Part shown: positions 9,065-19,715 of the stretch, piece after piece
How the letters are laid out: each line of letters starts with the position of its first letter
Numbering within the stretch: the first letter of the stretch is position 1
NCBI RefSeq assembly: GCF_009496005.1
Contig: NZ_WIBF01000005.1
Location: 186,001 to 250,000 of the forward strand
DNA from: Tritonibacter litoralis
Lineage (GTDB): Bacteria; Pseudomonadota; Alphaproteobacteria; Rhodobacterales; Rhodobacteraceae
Direction: 5' to 3'
DNA length: 64,000 nt
Translations under genes and position numbers: made by a program
The notes under the pieces: generated by a model
The model's input: the letters and a program-made list of their open reading frames with translations, nothing else
Database searches by the model: none
Told to the model about the DNA's origin: nothing

Positions 9065-9457
9065 ATGACGCGCGTCTTTTCCACCGCCCTGCGCCTGACC
9101 CTTGCAGCCGCGCTTGCGGTGCCCCTGTCCACAGCCCCTCTGATGGCACAGGACTCCGCCCCGGCCGACAGCAAAGAAGACAGCTGCCGGTATCAAGGAC
9201 AAGTGATGGCCGCCGTCCAAATGGCCCATCGCCGCCGGGTTAAGGAAGAAAAGGCCGAGGCGCATATCCTAGCAGAAGATCCGGAATGGCCCGCCCAATA
9301 TTCCAAAGCCATTCCCCAATTGGTGAAACATGTCTATGCTCAAAAACGCAGCGACCTGCGGGGCGTGGATCTGGGTGCGGTGTTTGAACAGCAGTGCCTT
9401 GAGAACTGGGACCAGATCCAGAAACTGCAACAAGATCTGCAACAGCCGTCGAATTAA
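9065..9457 (+). CDS. Small secreted protein, unknown function
   Basis: 130 residues with a signal peptide ending near LMAQ (about residue 29), then a charged, mostly helical domain with two cysteines (CRY near 40 and QQC near 115) that could pair in the periplasm. It precedes dnaG by about 30 bases and may share its transcript. I do not recognise a family. The start ATG follows a CGGAG about ten bases upstream. Confidence 0.6.
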   Translation: MTRVFSTALRLTLAAALAVPLSTAPLMAQDSAPADSKEDSCRYQGQVMAAVQMAHRRRVKEEKAEAHILAEDPEWPAQYSKAIPQLVKHVYAQKRSDLRGVDLGAVFEQQCLENWDQIQKLQQDLQQPSN

Positions 9458-9490
9458 TCAACGCCCTTTTTGAGGACCAGCAGTAATACC

Positions 9491-11476
9491 ATGGCTCTGC
9501 CGCCCGGCTTCTTAGATGAATTGCGCAACCGCATCAGCCTTTCCGACGTTGTCGGGCGCAAAGTCACGTGGGATCAACGCAAAAGCCAGACGGCCAAAGG
9601 GGATTACTGGGCCTGTTGCCCGTTTCACCACGAAAAAAGCCCCTCGTTCCATGTGGATGATCGCAAAGGGTATTACTACTGTTTCAGCTGCCAGGCCAAA
9701 GGCGATGCGCTGACCTTTGTCCGCGAGACTGAGAATGTCGGCTTTATGGAAGCGGTTGAGATCCTTGCGACCGAAGCCGGGATGGAAATACCCAAACGTG
9801 ACCCGCGCGCCCAGCAGCAACAGGACCGTCGCGCGCTGTTGGCAGAAGTGATGGAACAGGCGGTGCAGTATTTCCGCCTGCAGCTGCGCACGGGCCGTGC
9901 AGCCGAGGCCCGCGCTTATCTGGAGCGCCGCGGCCTCAGCCCCGAGGCGCAAGAACGTTGGGAAATCGGCTTTGCGCCTGAGGGCTGGCAAAACCTGTGG
10001 GACGCGCTGCGCGCCAAGAATGTGCCCGAAGACCTGATTATTGCTGCAGGGCTTGCCAAACCATCCAACAAAGGCGGCAAACCCTATGACACGTTCCGCA
10101 ACCGGATCATGTTTCCAATCCGGGATGCGCGTCGACGCGCCATTGCTTTTGGCGGCCGCGCTATGGATCCCAATGACAATGCCAAATACCTGAACTCCCC
10201 CGAGACCGAGTTGTTTGACAAAGGCCGCAGCCTTTATAATCACGGGCCTGCACGAGCGGCTTCGGGGCGTGAAGCCCCGTTGATTGTTGCCGAAGGCTAT
10301 ATGGATGTGATTGCCCTGTCTGAGGGCGGATTTACGGCCTCGGTCGCGCCTCTGGGCACGGCGGTCACGGAAAACCAGCTGCAAATGCTGTGGAAAATGT
10401 CGGATGAGCCGATCATCGCGCTGGATGGCGACAAGGCCGGTATCCGCGCCGCTATGCGCCTGATCGACATGGCCCTGCCGCAGCTTGAGGCGGGGAAATC
10501 CCTGCGTTTTGCCATTATGCCCGATGGCAAAGACCCCGATGACATGATCCGCGCCGAAGGGGCTGAGGCGGTGCAGGCGGTGCTGGATCAGGCGATCCCT
10601 ATGGTGCGCCTGCTGTGGCAACGCGAGACCGAGGGGAAGGTTTTTGACAGCCCCGAACGCAAAGCCGCGCTCGACAAGGCGCTGCGCGAGAAAATCAAAC
10701 TGATCCGTGATCCCTCGATCCGCAAACATTATGGCGAGGATATCAAAGAGCTGCGATGGCAGCTGTTTCGCGGCAACCGTTCCGGCGGGCAGGGGGGGAC
10801 GTTTACACCGCGTGCCAAACAATCTGGCGGGTTTCGCGACGGTGCGCGTGCGCCTTGGCGCGGCGCTCCGGCGGGCCCGGCCTCAACCACGCGTGCCTCA
10901 TTGCTGACCAATGCCGATGAGCGCGCGTTTGCCCAGATGCGCGAAGCCGTGGTTCTGGCGACATTAATTGCCACGCCGACTGTTATTGTTGAATACGAAA
11001 GCAATCTGGAACGGCTGGACTGTCAAGATGCCGACAATGCCCTATTGCGGGATCTTGTTCTGCGGGTGGGTATCGATGCGCCCGACCGTTTACGGGAAGA
11101 GATCGACTATAATTTGGGACCCCACGCCCTTGAAAACCTCATGGGGCTGCGCCATGTGGCAATCAGTGCAGGCGCGCGCAACCCTGGCGATGAAGAAACG
11201 GCTCGACTGGTTCTGGCCGAAGAATTCGCAAAACTTGAATCCGCGCGCGGCCTGGATGTGGAATTGGCAGAAGCAACCGACGACATTCGCGCGCTGGAAG
11301 ATGAAGCGGTGACATGGCGGTTGAGCCAGGCGGCGGAAGCCCGCAACAAAGCGGTGCGCAGCGAAAGCGAAGACCGTGCAAACTACGATGTGGCCGACAA
11401 TGGGGTCCGTCTCAATCGTGAGGAAAGAGACAGTTTTGGGGCGCTGTTGGACCGAATCGGCTTCGCTAAAAAATGA
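9491..11476 (+). CDS. dnaG: DNA primase
   Basis: 661 residues. Makes RNA primers at the replication fork with DnaB helicase. The CHC2 zinc ribbon is intact (Cys43, His46, Cys64, Cys67 in CCPFHHEKSPSF ... CFSC). The TOPRIM metal site follows with EGYMD (about 267) and DGDKAG (about 312). The C-terminal DnaB-interaction region is preceded by a Gly/Arg-rich linker. The frame is open from a TTG at 9470, but ATG 9491 gives the family-standard N-terminus MALPPGFLDELRNRI and is preferred. It lies upstream of rpoD in the common bacterial order. Confidence 0.95.
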   Translation: MALPPGFLDELRNRISLSDVVGRKVTWDQRKSQTAKGDYWACCPFHHEKSPSFHVDDRKGYYYCFSCQAKGDALTFVRETENVGFMEAVEILATEAGMEIPKRDPRAQQQQDRRALLAEVMEQAVQYFRLQLRTGRAAEARAYLERRGLSPEAQERWEIGFAPEGWQNLWDALRAKNVPEDLIIAAGLAKPSNKGGKPYDTFRNRIMFPIRDARRRAIAFGGRAMDPNDNAKYLNSPETELFDKGRSLYNHGPARAASGREAPLIVAEGYMDVIALSEGGFTASVAPLGTAVTENQLQMLWKMSDEPIIALDGDKAGIRAAMRLIDMALPQLEAGKSLRFAIMPDGKDPDDMIRAEGAEAVQAVLDQAIPMVRLLWQRETEGKVFDSPERKAALDKALREKIKLIRDPSIRKHYGEDIKELRWQLFRGNRSGGQGGTFTPRAKQSGGFRDGARAPWRGAPAGPASTTRASLLTNADERAFAQMREAVVLATLIATPTVIVEYESNLERLDCQDADNALLRDLVLRVGIDAPDRLREEIDYNLGPHALENLMGLRHVAISAGARNPGDEETARLVLAEEFAKLESARGLDVELAEATDDIRALEDEAVTWRLSQAAEARNKAVRSESEDRANYDVADNGVRLNREERDSFGALLDRIGFAKK

Positions 11477-11559
11477 TTCCGCCCGTGAAATGGTCGTTTT
11501 GCTAAGGAAGACCAAAAGAAAATTGGGTAAATGTGGTGACGAATCAAAACTTCGCGCTA

Positions 11560-11581
11560 ATGATTCGGATCACCGAATCAT
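11560..11581. promoter_or_regulatory. 22-base inverted repeat just upstream of rpoD
   Basis: ATGATTCGG-atca-CCGAATCAT is a perfect 9-bp dyad 38 bases before the rpoD start. No T-run follows, so an operator or 5' UTR stem is more likely than a terminator. Confidence 0.45.
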
Positions 11582-11618
11582 ACTGCCCTTGAATCCAGCC
11601 CCTTGTAAGGAGCATTGA

Positions 11619-13604
<1,986 letters not shown>

Positions 13605-13618
13605 TTCCGAGGTACAAG

Positions 13619-13650
13619 AAAAAGGCGCTCTTTGGGGCGCCTTTTTCTTT
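13619..13650 (+). terminator. Strong intrinsic terminator after rpoD
   Basis: AAAAAGGCGC (13619-13628) pairs perfectly with GCGCCTTTTT (13637-13646) around a short loop. Confidence 0.85.
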
Positions 13651-13661
13651 TGGAGTTTTTC

Positions 13662-14141
13662 ATGCGTCTATTTACTTTGGGCCTTTGCTTCGTCGCGTCT
13701 ACCGCAACCGCCTGTCCAGATGGCAGTGAAACCTTGGTGTCTTGCGCCCTTGAAGGGGGGCGCAAATACTTGCAAACCTGTTTGGTCGGCGATCAGGCCA
13801 CCTATAGTTTCGGACGCACCGGGCGTACCCCGGATCTGCAGCTGAGCCGACATGTAACTGATGTCTTCCTCTATCCTTGGCCGGCTGCAAGCCGCACCAT
13901 TTGGGAGAGCGTGACCTTCGAAAATGCAGGGGTGTCTTACCGGGTTTACTATGCACAAGAACGTGATCCCCGAACACCTGAAGTTTCTGGTGGCGTCTAC
14001 GTAGAGCGGGGCGAGGATGTCTTGGCGGAGCTCACCTGCGATCCGGGAAGTGTTGAAACTGCAGGCTATCCTTTGCCGCTTTTTGACGCCAAAGAGGCCG
14101 CCGGTCAGATTTTCGACCGCAACAGTTATACCTGGGAGTAA
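13662..14141 (+). CDS. Secreted protein of unknown function
   Basis: 159 residues with a short signal peptide (MRLFTLGLCFVASTATA) and four cysteines that could form two disulphides. The rest looks like a small beta-rich domain. Start ATG 13662 has GGAG seven bases upstream; an alternative at 13632 would lie inside the rpoD terminator. I do not recognise the family. Confidence 0.65.
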   Translation: MRLFTLGLCFVASTATACPDGSETLVSCALEGGRKYLQTCLVGDQATYSFGRTGRTPDLQLSRHVTDVFLYPWPAASRTIWESVTFENAGVSYRVYYAQERDPRTPEVSGGVYVERGEDVLAELTCDPGSVETAGYPLPLFDAKEAAGQIFDRNSYTWE

Positions 14142-14435
14142 GGCGCGCCAAAACACCTGTGGTCCAGTACGCTTTTACGGCGATTTATACAGCGGATTGA
14201 GCCAAAAGCTGTGGCGTCGTGTCGACTGAACTGTGCGCATAGCGCGCATCGCATACTCAATTTGTTAAAATTGATTGCGAATTCGTAAAATTTTACGCCC
14301 AAGGATGCAGCACCTGACCCAAGGGATATATATGCTTGAACCAAAGACACAGGGGACTCGTATTGCCGGTTTCAGCCCCTATGTTACCTTGTTCACACAT
14401 TAACGTTTTATAAACAGTTCACGGGAGACCGCACT
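14142..14435. other. Intergenic, about 294 bases, AT-rich
   Basis: No convincing gene. AT-rich around 14260-14300. The last 40 bases hold a possible promoter for the next gene (TTGTTC ... TATAAA, about 14391-14413). Confidence 0.35.
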
Positions 14436-14738
14436 ATGGCTTACACCAACGTAAACGAAGCTTTGGGCGCGCTGGATCGCAAGATTGAGGTCTTGAACAA
14501 TCTTGTAGTGGCAAATGATTTTCTTGTGGCTTGCATGCGCGAAGAAGGTGAACGGTTGCAGATTATGGGCGGCGATGAAACGCGGAATATGCTGCGCCAG
14601 CGTGCCCGTCGCAAATTTCACCAAGACAGTGGCGAAGCACCGAACCCTGCGGTTCTTTCCATTCTGGAACAGGCTTTGGGCAATGGTCACACCGCCGAAG
14701 TGATCCCCTTCCCAGGCTCGGCTGCACGCGTCGGATGA
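14436..14738 (+). CDS. Small conserved-looking protein, unknown function
   Basis: 100 residues, helical and soluble, with no signal or TM segment. It starts MAYTNVNEALGALDRKIEV and ends with a Gly/Pro-rich tail. ATG 14436 is preceded by GGGAG at a good distance. An intrinsic terminator lies about 80 bases downstream, so it is a self-contained unit. I cannot assign a function. Confidence 0.6.
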   Translation: MAYTNVNEALGALDRKIEVLNNLVVANDFLVACMREEGERLQIMGGDETRNMLRQRARRKFHQDSGEAPNPAVLSILEQALGNGHTAEVIPFPGSAARVG

Positions 14739-14814
14739 GGATGATCCTGAAATAACGCGGTTGCGGGCTAGAACGGTTCGAAACAGCGGCGATGACACCG
14801 TATCAACGTGTCAG

Positions 14815-14837
14815 ACGGGGGATCGCCCCGTTTTTTT
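14815..14837 (+). terminator. Intrinsic terminator
   Basis: ACGGGG-gatcg-CCCCGT followed by seven T in total. Classical form, ending the 14436-14738 unit. Confidence 0.85.
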
Positions 14838-15001
14838 ATGAGTACCGCATAACGAAAGACTGCTGTAACAGGCATCCACAGCGATGTGATCGTGGTTTAT
14901 TCGTAATGTGTCTGCAGATACCTAGATCAACGGATATCAGCGCGTCTCCGGCACATAACTGCCGTCGTGCATCTGTTTCGCAGTTTTACAAGGAAGGGTC
15001 T

Positions 15002-15439
15002 ATGATGTCTGTTCGCTTCAAACCGCTTTTGACGGCTTTGCTCGCCACGCTTATTGCGGTGCCACTTCATGCGGAGGATCGGGTGTTTAAGGCTCGCAAC
15101 CACATGACCGTGGCCGAGCTGGACAACGGGCTGATTGAGGTCGGCGGTTTTATACGCAATTCGGGTCTGGAAGACTACTGGTGCGCGGTTGGAGATTATC
15201 TGTACCGGGCCAAGCGTCTGCCTTGGGAGCAGAAAATCTACGTCGCGCGTGGGTTGGGCCCCGGGCAGGTCACTGCACATCGCGACGCGGTTCTGTTCAC
15301 GCTGGATCCGGCTGCAGCTGGTATCAAACCGTTGGACAAGTCATTCCGTGTTGTGGGAACCCTGACGGTTGGTCGGTCAAAACAGGTCAATTCCGCTTTT
15401 TACAGCTGCCGTCAGTTCCCCCTTCGCGATCGCGATTGA
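15002..15439 (+). CDS. Secreted small protein, unknown function
   Basis: 145 residues with a signal peptide cleaved near LHA-EDRVF (about residue 24). The mature domain contains two cysteines and the phrase EDYWCAVGDYLYR. AAGGA lies just upstream of two tandem ATGs (15002, 15005); either may be used. The upstream open frame to 14792 runs through a terminator and is not coding. Function unknown; export to the periplasm is inferred. Confidence 0.65.
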   Translation: MMSVRFKPLLTALLATLIAVPLHAEDRVFKARNHMTVAELDNGLIEVGGFIRNSGLEDYWCAVGDYLYRAKRLPWEQKIYVARGLGPGQVTAHRDAVLFTLDPAAAGIKPLDKSFRVVGTLTVGRSKQVNSAFYSCRQFPLRDRD

Positions 15440-15515
15440 TCCGCCACATCATTTGACGCCTCTGTCGTGGGACCGCATAGTCCCGGGGCAGGTTCCGACA
15501 CAAAAGGCAGGTCCC

Positions 15516-15935
15516 GTGATACAAAAGGAATTCACCGTACAGACCCACGGGCAGGGCACCTATGAGGTGACGCGGCCCGTTTGTGACTGGGTCGCGCAAA
15601 CCGGAAAAGACGCGGGGCTTTTAACTCTCTTTGTGCGCCATACTTCGTGCTCGCTTTTGATCCAGGAGAACGCTGACGCCGAGGTCCAATCAGACCTTCT
15701 GGCATTCTTTTCGCGCTTGGTGCCGCCATCCAATGATCCGTCGATGTCTTATCTGCGCCATACCTATGAGGGCCCCGATGACATGCCCGCTCATATCAAG
15801 GCGGCGATCCTGCCTGTCAGCCTGACCATTCCGGTTATGCAGGGGCAGCCAGTGCTGGGAACCTGGCAGGGGATTTTCCTGTTTGAACACAGAAACGCCC
15901 CACATGGGCGTCGGATCGTTGCGCATCTGGCCTGA
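15516..15935 (+). CDS. yjbQ: YjbQ family (UPF0047) protein
   Basis: 139 residues, the normal length of the YjbQ family. The signature appears as VRHTSCSLLIQENAD (about 38-52) and, near the end, HGRRIVAHL. E. coli YjbQ has been reported to have weak thiamine-phosphate synthase activity; the physiological role is uncertain. GTG 15516 is the start: an AAAGGCAGG lies just before it and it gives the canonical length. Longer frames would overlap the preceding gene. Confidence 0.85.
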   Translation: MIQKEFTVQTHGQGTYEVTRPVCDWVAQTGKDAGLLTLFVRHTSCSLLIQENADAEVQSDLLAFFSRLVPPSNDPSMSYLRHTYEGPDDMPAHIKAAILPVSLTIPVMQGQPVLGTWQGIFLFEHRNAPHGRRIVAHLA

Positions 15936-16071
15936 ACACAGGTGCGCATCCCCCTAAGTCTAGAGAGTTCATTTCTCCTCTACCCAAATCCTAGCGGCTC
16001 CCCTATAGTTGTGGATAACTAGGCTATATACAGCACAAATTTTCCATCAGGGACGTGGAGGAGACAGGCCG

Positions 16072-16542
16072 ATGCGCTGCCCGTTTTGCGGAAATGTTGA
16101 CACACAGGTGAAGGATTCTCGCCCGGCAGAAGATCACGTCGCCATCCGCAGGCGCCGGTTCTGCCCCTCATGTGGCGGACGCTTCACAACCTACGAACGC
16201 GTTCAACTCCGGGATCTGGTGGTGGTGAAAACCAACGGCCGCCGCGAAGATTTCGACCGGGACAAGCTGGAACGGTCCATTCGTATCTCTATGCAGAAAC
16301 GTCCGGTGGATCCCGAACGGATCGATCAGATGATTTCCGGCATCGTGCGGCGTCTGGAAAGCATGGGCGACACGGATATCCCGTCCAAGAAAATCGGCGA
16401 GATTGTGATGGAAACGCTCGCACGCATTGACACGGTTGCCTATGTACGCTTTGCAAGCGTTTATAAGAATTTCCAGGCTGCCGATGACTTCGAAGATTTC
16501 GTACATGAGCTGCGGCCGGATGTGCCACCGGAAGTGACCTGA
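16072..16542 (+). CDS. nrdR: Transcriptional repressor NrdR
   Basis: 156 residues. NrdR is an ATP/dATP-sensing zinc repressor of ribonucleotide reductase genes. The zinc ribbon is MRCPFCGN ... [12 protein letters not shown] (Cys3, Cys6, Cys31, Cys34), followed by the ATP-cone ([19 protein letters not shown]). ATG 16072 is preceded by GTGGAGGAG. It lies 27 bases before ribD, a common pairing, and is probably co-transcribed. I did not find a convincing pair of NrdR boxes in its own upstream region. Confidence 0.95.
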   Translation: MRCPFCGNVDTQVKDSRPAEDHVAIRRRRFCPSCGGRFTTYERVQLRDLVVVKTNGRREDFDRDKLERSIRISMQKRPVDPERIDQMISGIVRRLESMGDTDIPSKKIGEIVMETLARIDTVAYVRFASVYKNFQAADDFEDFVHELRPDVPPEVT

Positions 16543-16569
16543 TCTTCCCCCAACTTTGGGATCTCTGGC

Positions 16570-17676
16570 GTGAGCGAGACTGACAAACGGTTTATGGCTA
16601 TGGCTCTGTCTCTGGGCCGTCGCGGAATGGGCAATTGCTGGCCAAATCCTGCGGTAGGCTCGGTGATTGTCAAGGACGGGCGCGTCATCGGGCGCGGCTG
16701 GACGCAACCGGGCGGGCGCCCCCATTCCGAACCCGTGGCCTTGGCGCAGGCAGGCGCGGGGGCGCGTGGGTCAACCGTTTATGTGACGCTAGAGCCCTGT
16801 TCTCATTATGGCAAAACACCCCCCTGTTCGCTTGCCTTGATCGAGGCGGGCGTGGCCCGTGTGGTGGCCGCCATCGAAGACAGCGATCCGCGCGTCTCGG
16901 GGCAGGGGTTTCAGATGCTGCGGGATGCAGGCATCGAGGTCACAACCGGCGTTCTGGCGGAACAGGCGGCGCGCGATCATGCAGGCTTCTTCCGTCGCAC
17001 AGAACAGGGGCGTCCCTGGGTCACCCTTAAAATGGCCAGTTCTTTTGACGGGCGTATTGCCACCGGCTCCGGCCAAAGCAAATGGATCACCGGCCCCGAA
17101 GCGCGCCGCATGGTGCACGCCATGCGCATGCGCCATGACGCGGTGATGGTGGGGGCGGGCACGGCCCGCGCCGATGACCCGTCGCTGACTGTGCGCGACA
17201 TGGGTTCCAAACAACAGCCTGTGCGCGTGGTGATTTCCCGCCACCTCGATCTGCCGCTGATGGGTCAGCTGGCCCGCACTGCCAAGGACATCCCGGTGTG
17301 GCTCTGCCATGGTACAGGGGCCGGGGCGGAACGTATTCAGGCTTGGGAAGGTCTGGGGGCCAAACTTTTGCCTTGTGCGGTGCACGGCGTGCAGCTGGAT
17401 CCCAATGACATCCTGCGTCAGCTGGGACAGGCGGGCTTGAACCGGGTCTTCTGCGAAGGGGGCTCGGCCCTGGCGGCCTCGCTGTTGGCGTTTGATCTGG
17501 TGGATGAGCTGATCGGCTTTACGGCGGGCATTGGTATTGGGGCCGAGGGGCTGCCCTCCATCGGCGCGCTCGGGCTTGGTCGCTTGGAAGAAGCGCCGCG
17601 GTTTGTGCTGGAAGAGGCCCGCCCTGTGGGGGCTGACATCCTCCACCGCTGGGTGCGTCGTCAGGAAAAAATGTGA
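16570..17676 (+). CDS. ribD: Bifunctional riboflavin biosynthesis deaminase/reductase
   Basis: 368 residues. Deaminates and then reduces the pyrimidine intermediate after GTP cyclohydrolase II. The N-terminal deaminase zinc site is visible as His52 and Glu54 (HSEPVAL) and PCSHYGKTPPC (76-86, Cys77 and Cys86). The reductase half begins around 145 (RPWVTLKMASSFDGRIA). GTG start at 16570 directly follows nrdR. The next riboflavin gene (ribE) is 6 kb away because capsule genes on the other strand and a glycosylase gene intervene. Confidence 0.94.
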   Translation: MSETDKRFMAMALSLGRRGMGNCWPNPAVGSVIVKDGRVIGRGWTQPGGRPHSEPVALAQAGAGARGSTVYVTLEPCSHYGKTPPCSLALIEAGVARVVAAIEDSDPRVSGQGFQMLRDAGIEVTTGVLAEQAARDHAGFFRRTEQGRPWVTLKMASSFDGRIATGSGQSKWITGPEARRMVHAMRMRHDAVMVGAGTARADDPSLTVRDMGSKQQPVRVVISRHLDLPLMGQLARTAKDIPVWLCHGTGAGAERIQAWEGLGAKLLPCAVHGVQLDPNDILRQLGQAGLNRVFCEGGSALAASLLAFDLVDELIGFTAGIGIGAEGLPSIGALGLGRLEEAPRFVLEEARPVGADILHRWVRRQEKM

Positions 17677-17677
17677 C

Positions 17678-19711
17678 TTAGCGCCGCCAAAGCGCGGCGT
17701 ATGAGGCAAAGGCCCCCTGCAGTTTCGCCAGGCTCCGGTTGGCAAAGCCGGGATGTGGAATGTCGCCAGTTGCCAGCCGGTCCACCACCACTTCGACAGG
17801 GCAGGGCAGGCCGGTCTTGGGGTCAAAATAACGCGGATAGTCAATCAGCGCCGCATGGGCGAGGCCCAACAGTTTCGGGCGTGCTTTGCGCAAGCTCGGC
17901 ACCGTCCCCAAATCGCGCGTCAGCCCCCAGCCCGCATAAAAAGGCGCGCCCAGCGTGGTCACTTTGACACCCCGCAACAAGGCCTCAAATCCCAGAAGCG
18001 AGGTCATGGTCCAAACTTCCTGCACCTCATCCAGCAGCGCCATGGGATCGGCCCCATGGGCGACTACATCGACCAGATCCCCGGGTACGGTGATCTGACC
18101 AGACCGCAGGCCTGCCTCCACATCGGGGTGGGGCTTATAGATGATCACCGCCTTGGGATTGCCCGCCCGCACCCGGCGCAACAGGTCCAGATTGGTGGCA
18201 ATCCGTCCGGTGCCTTTCAGGATCGAGGCATCGTCTTCCACCTGTCCCGGCACCAGAATACGGTGGCCTTCGGGCAGGTCCGGCACCCCGCCGCCCAGAT
18301 TGTATTTCGAAAGGCTGCTACGCACCAAACGCATCACCAAAGCTTCGGCGCGGCGTTCTTCTTCTGGGGTCATCACCTCTCGTGCGGCGATCAGATCCTG
18401 CAGGTCAGAGCCCTGGGTCGGGTCATAATATATCCCCTGCCGGTCCAGCACCAAGGACAAGGGGGGCACCAGTTCAGCCCCCAGCCCGCGGGAGCGTAGG
18501 AAGCCATCCTCCACCCGCCAGGCGCCGGCATGGGCCTCGCCCGCTTTGCTGGCCCAAACCATCCAGTTCTTGCCGCTTGAGCGAGCCACCGCGGCGTTAT
18601 CGGCAAACGCCATCGCCTTGTGGCGGCCAAAGAAACGCTGCAAAGGCGCACGTTTCCACAGACGCATCTCGGACGCGACCCACCCGGCCCGGTCCTGCCG
18701 CCAGGCGCGCACTTCAGCTTCAAGGATATCGATGGCACGATCGAGCTCGCACAGGCGGTCCTCAAACGGGTCATACCAAGTGGGGTACAGCATCATTGCC
18801 CCCACAAACAGCTGCGCGCGGGTCAGGCGGCGCTGACGGCGATCCAGCGGGAACTCATCCTGCGTCAGCCCCCAACCCGCGTAAAACGGCTGGCCAAAGA
18901 CACGGGGTTTGTGCCCCGCCAGAATGGCCTCGAACCCCATTTGGGAAGACACCGTATAGACTGCAATCGCCCCATCAAGCAGCGCCCAGGGAGAGACCGC
19001 GCGGTCAAACAGCTCGATCCGGCCCTGCGCGTCTTTGGCGGTGAAGTAACCTGGACGAAAGCCCGCGCGGGTCTCCGGGTGGGTTTTGATGAGGATCCGC
19101 GCGCCTGGATGTTCCTGCTGGGCAAAGACCAGCATCTCGCGAAAGCGGGCCAGATCTGCCCCTTCGGCATCTGGAACCGAAGCGCGGACCGATGCATCGC
19201 CGCGCGTCTGATCCACCACCAGAACATAACCCGGATCGGGCACCTCAGCCTCGGGCACAAAGGCGTTGTATTTTGACAGGTGCAAATCACGCAATCGGTC
19301 AATCAGCCCGCGGGCGCGTCGCATCATATGGCTGTCATCCAGCGGTGCGGTTGACAGCAAGGTCTCCAGATCGCTCGGCGTTGAGGGGTCAAAATGCAGC
19401 CCCGCGCGATCTAACAGCAGGCCCAAGGGCGGGCTGCCCGCGCGTCCCGGCAGGACGGACCGCAAAAAGGCGTCCTCGACCCGCAGCAGATCAACATTGT
19501 TCTCCTGCGCGATTTTTAGACCGCGATGGGCGGTGGGGGAATTGCCCCAGATCCCAACCAGATCCCCGGTGTCCGGCAGACCCAGCGACAGTTCGTACCC
19601 TTTGAGCGCCAGAATGCGCCGCAGGCGCTTTTGTGTTAAAAACCCGCCGTTATATACAAAAAGCCGAGAGCCTGCGCCCCCGGCTTCTGTCCGGCCAATC
19701 CGCAGCCGCAT
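17678..19711 (-). CDS. kpsC: KpsC-like capsule polysaccharide beta-Kdo transferase
   Basis: 677 residues. KpsC, with KpsS, builds the poly-Kdo linker on a phospholipid on which group 2-type capsules are assembled and exported. Two tandem homologous halves are visible: VEDAFLRS ... LLLDRAGLHFDP near 80-115 and VEDGFLRSR ... LVLDRQGIYYDP near 395-430, each followed by a KTHPE/KPHPD block. ATG 19711 begins four bases after the stop of the export-lipoprotein gene; an in-frame TTG at 19729 would overlap it. Last gene of a leftward capsule trio. Confidence 0.9.
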   Translation of the reverse strand: MRLRIGRTEAGGAGSRLFVYNGGFLTQKRLRRILALKGYELSLGLPDTGDLVGIWGNSPTAHRGLKIAQENNVDLLRVEDAFLRSVLPGRAGSPPLGLLLDRAGLHFDPSTPSDLETLLSTAPLDDSHMMRRARGLIDRLRDLHLSKYNAFVPEAEVPDPGYVLVVDQTRGDASVRASVPDAEGADLARFREMLVFAQQEHPGARILIKTHPETRAGFRPGYFTAKDAQGRIELFDRAVSPWALLDGAIAVYTVSSQMGFEAILAGHKPRVFGQPFYAGWGLTQDEFPLDRRQRRLTRAQLFVGAMMLYPTWYDPFEDRLCELDRAIDILEAEVRAWRQDRAGWVASEMRLWKRAPLQRFFGRHKAMAFADNAAVARSSGKNWMVWASKAGEAHAGAWRVEDGFLRSRGLGAELVPPLSLVLDRQGIYYDPTQGSDLQDLIAAREVMTPEEERRAEALVMRLVRSSLSKYNLGGGVPDLPEGHRILVPGQVEDDASILKGTGRIATNLDLLRRVRAGNPKAVIIYKPHPDVEAGLRSGQITVPGDLVDVVAHGADPMALLDEVQEVWTMTSLLGFEALLRGVKVTTLGAPFYAGWGLTRDLGTVPSLRKARPKLLGLAHAALIDYPRYFDPKTGLPCPVEVVVDRLATGDIPHPGFANRSLAKLQGAFASYAALWRR

Positions 19712-19715
19712 ATGG

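Noticed and set aside
9512-10822. 436-codon open frame antisense to dnaG
   Set aside because: Lies wholly opposite the CHC2 and TOPRIM domains of dnaG; no domain or ribosome site.
15936-16071. NrdR boxes upstream of nrdR
   Set aside because: One partial CTATATACAG-like stretch near 16023, but no second box at the usual spacing.
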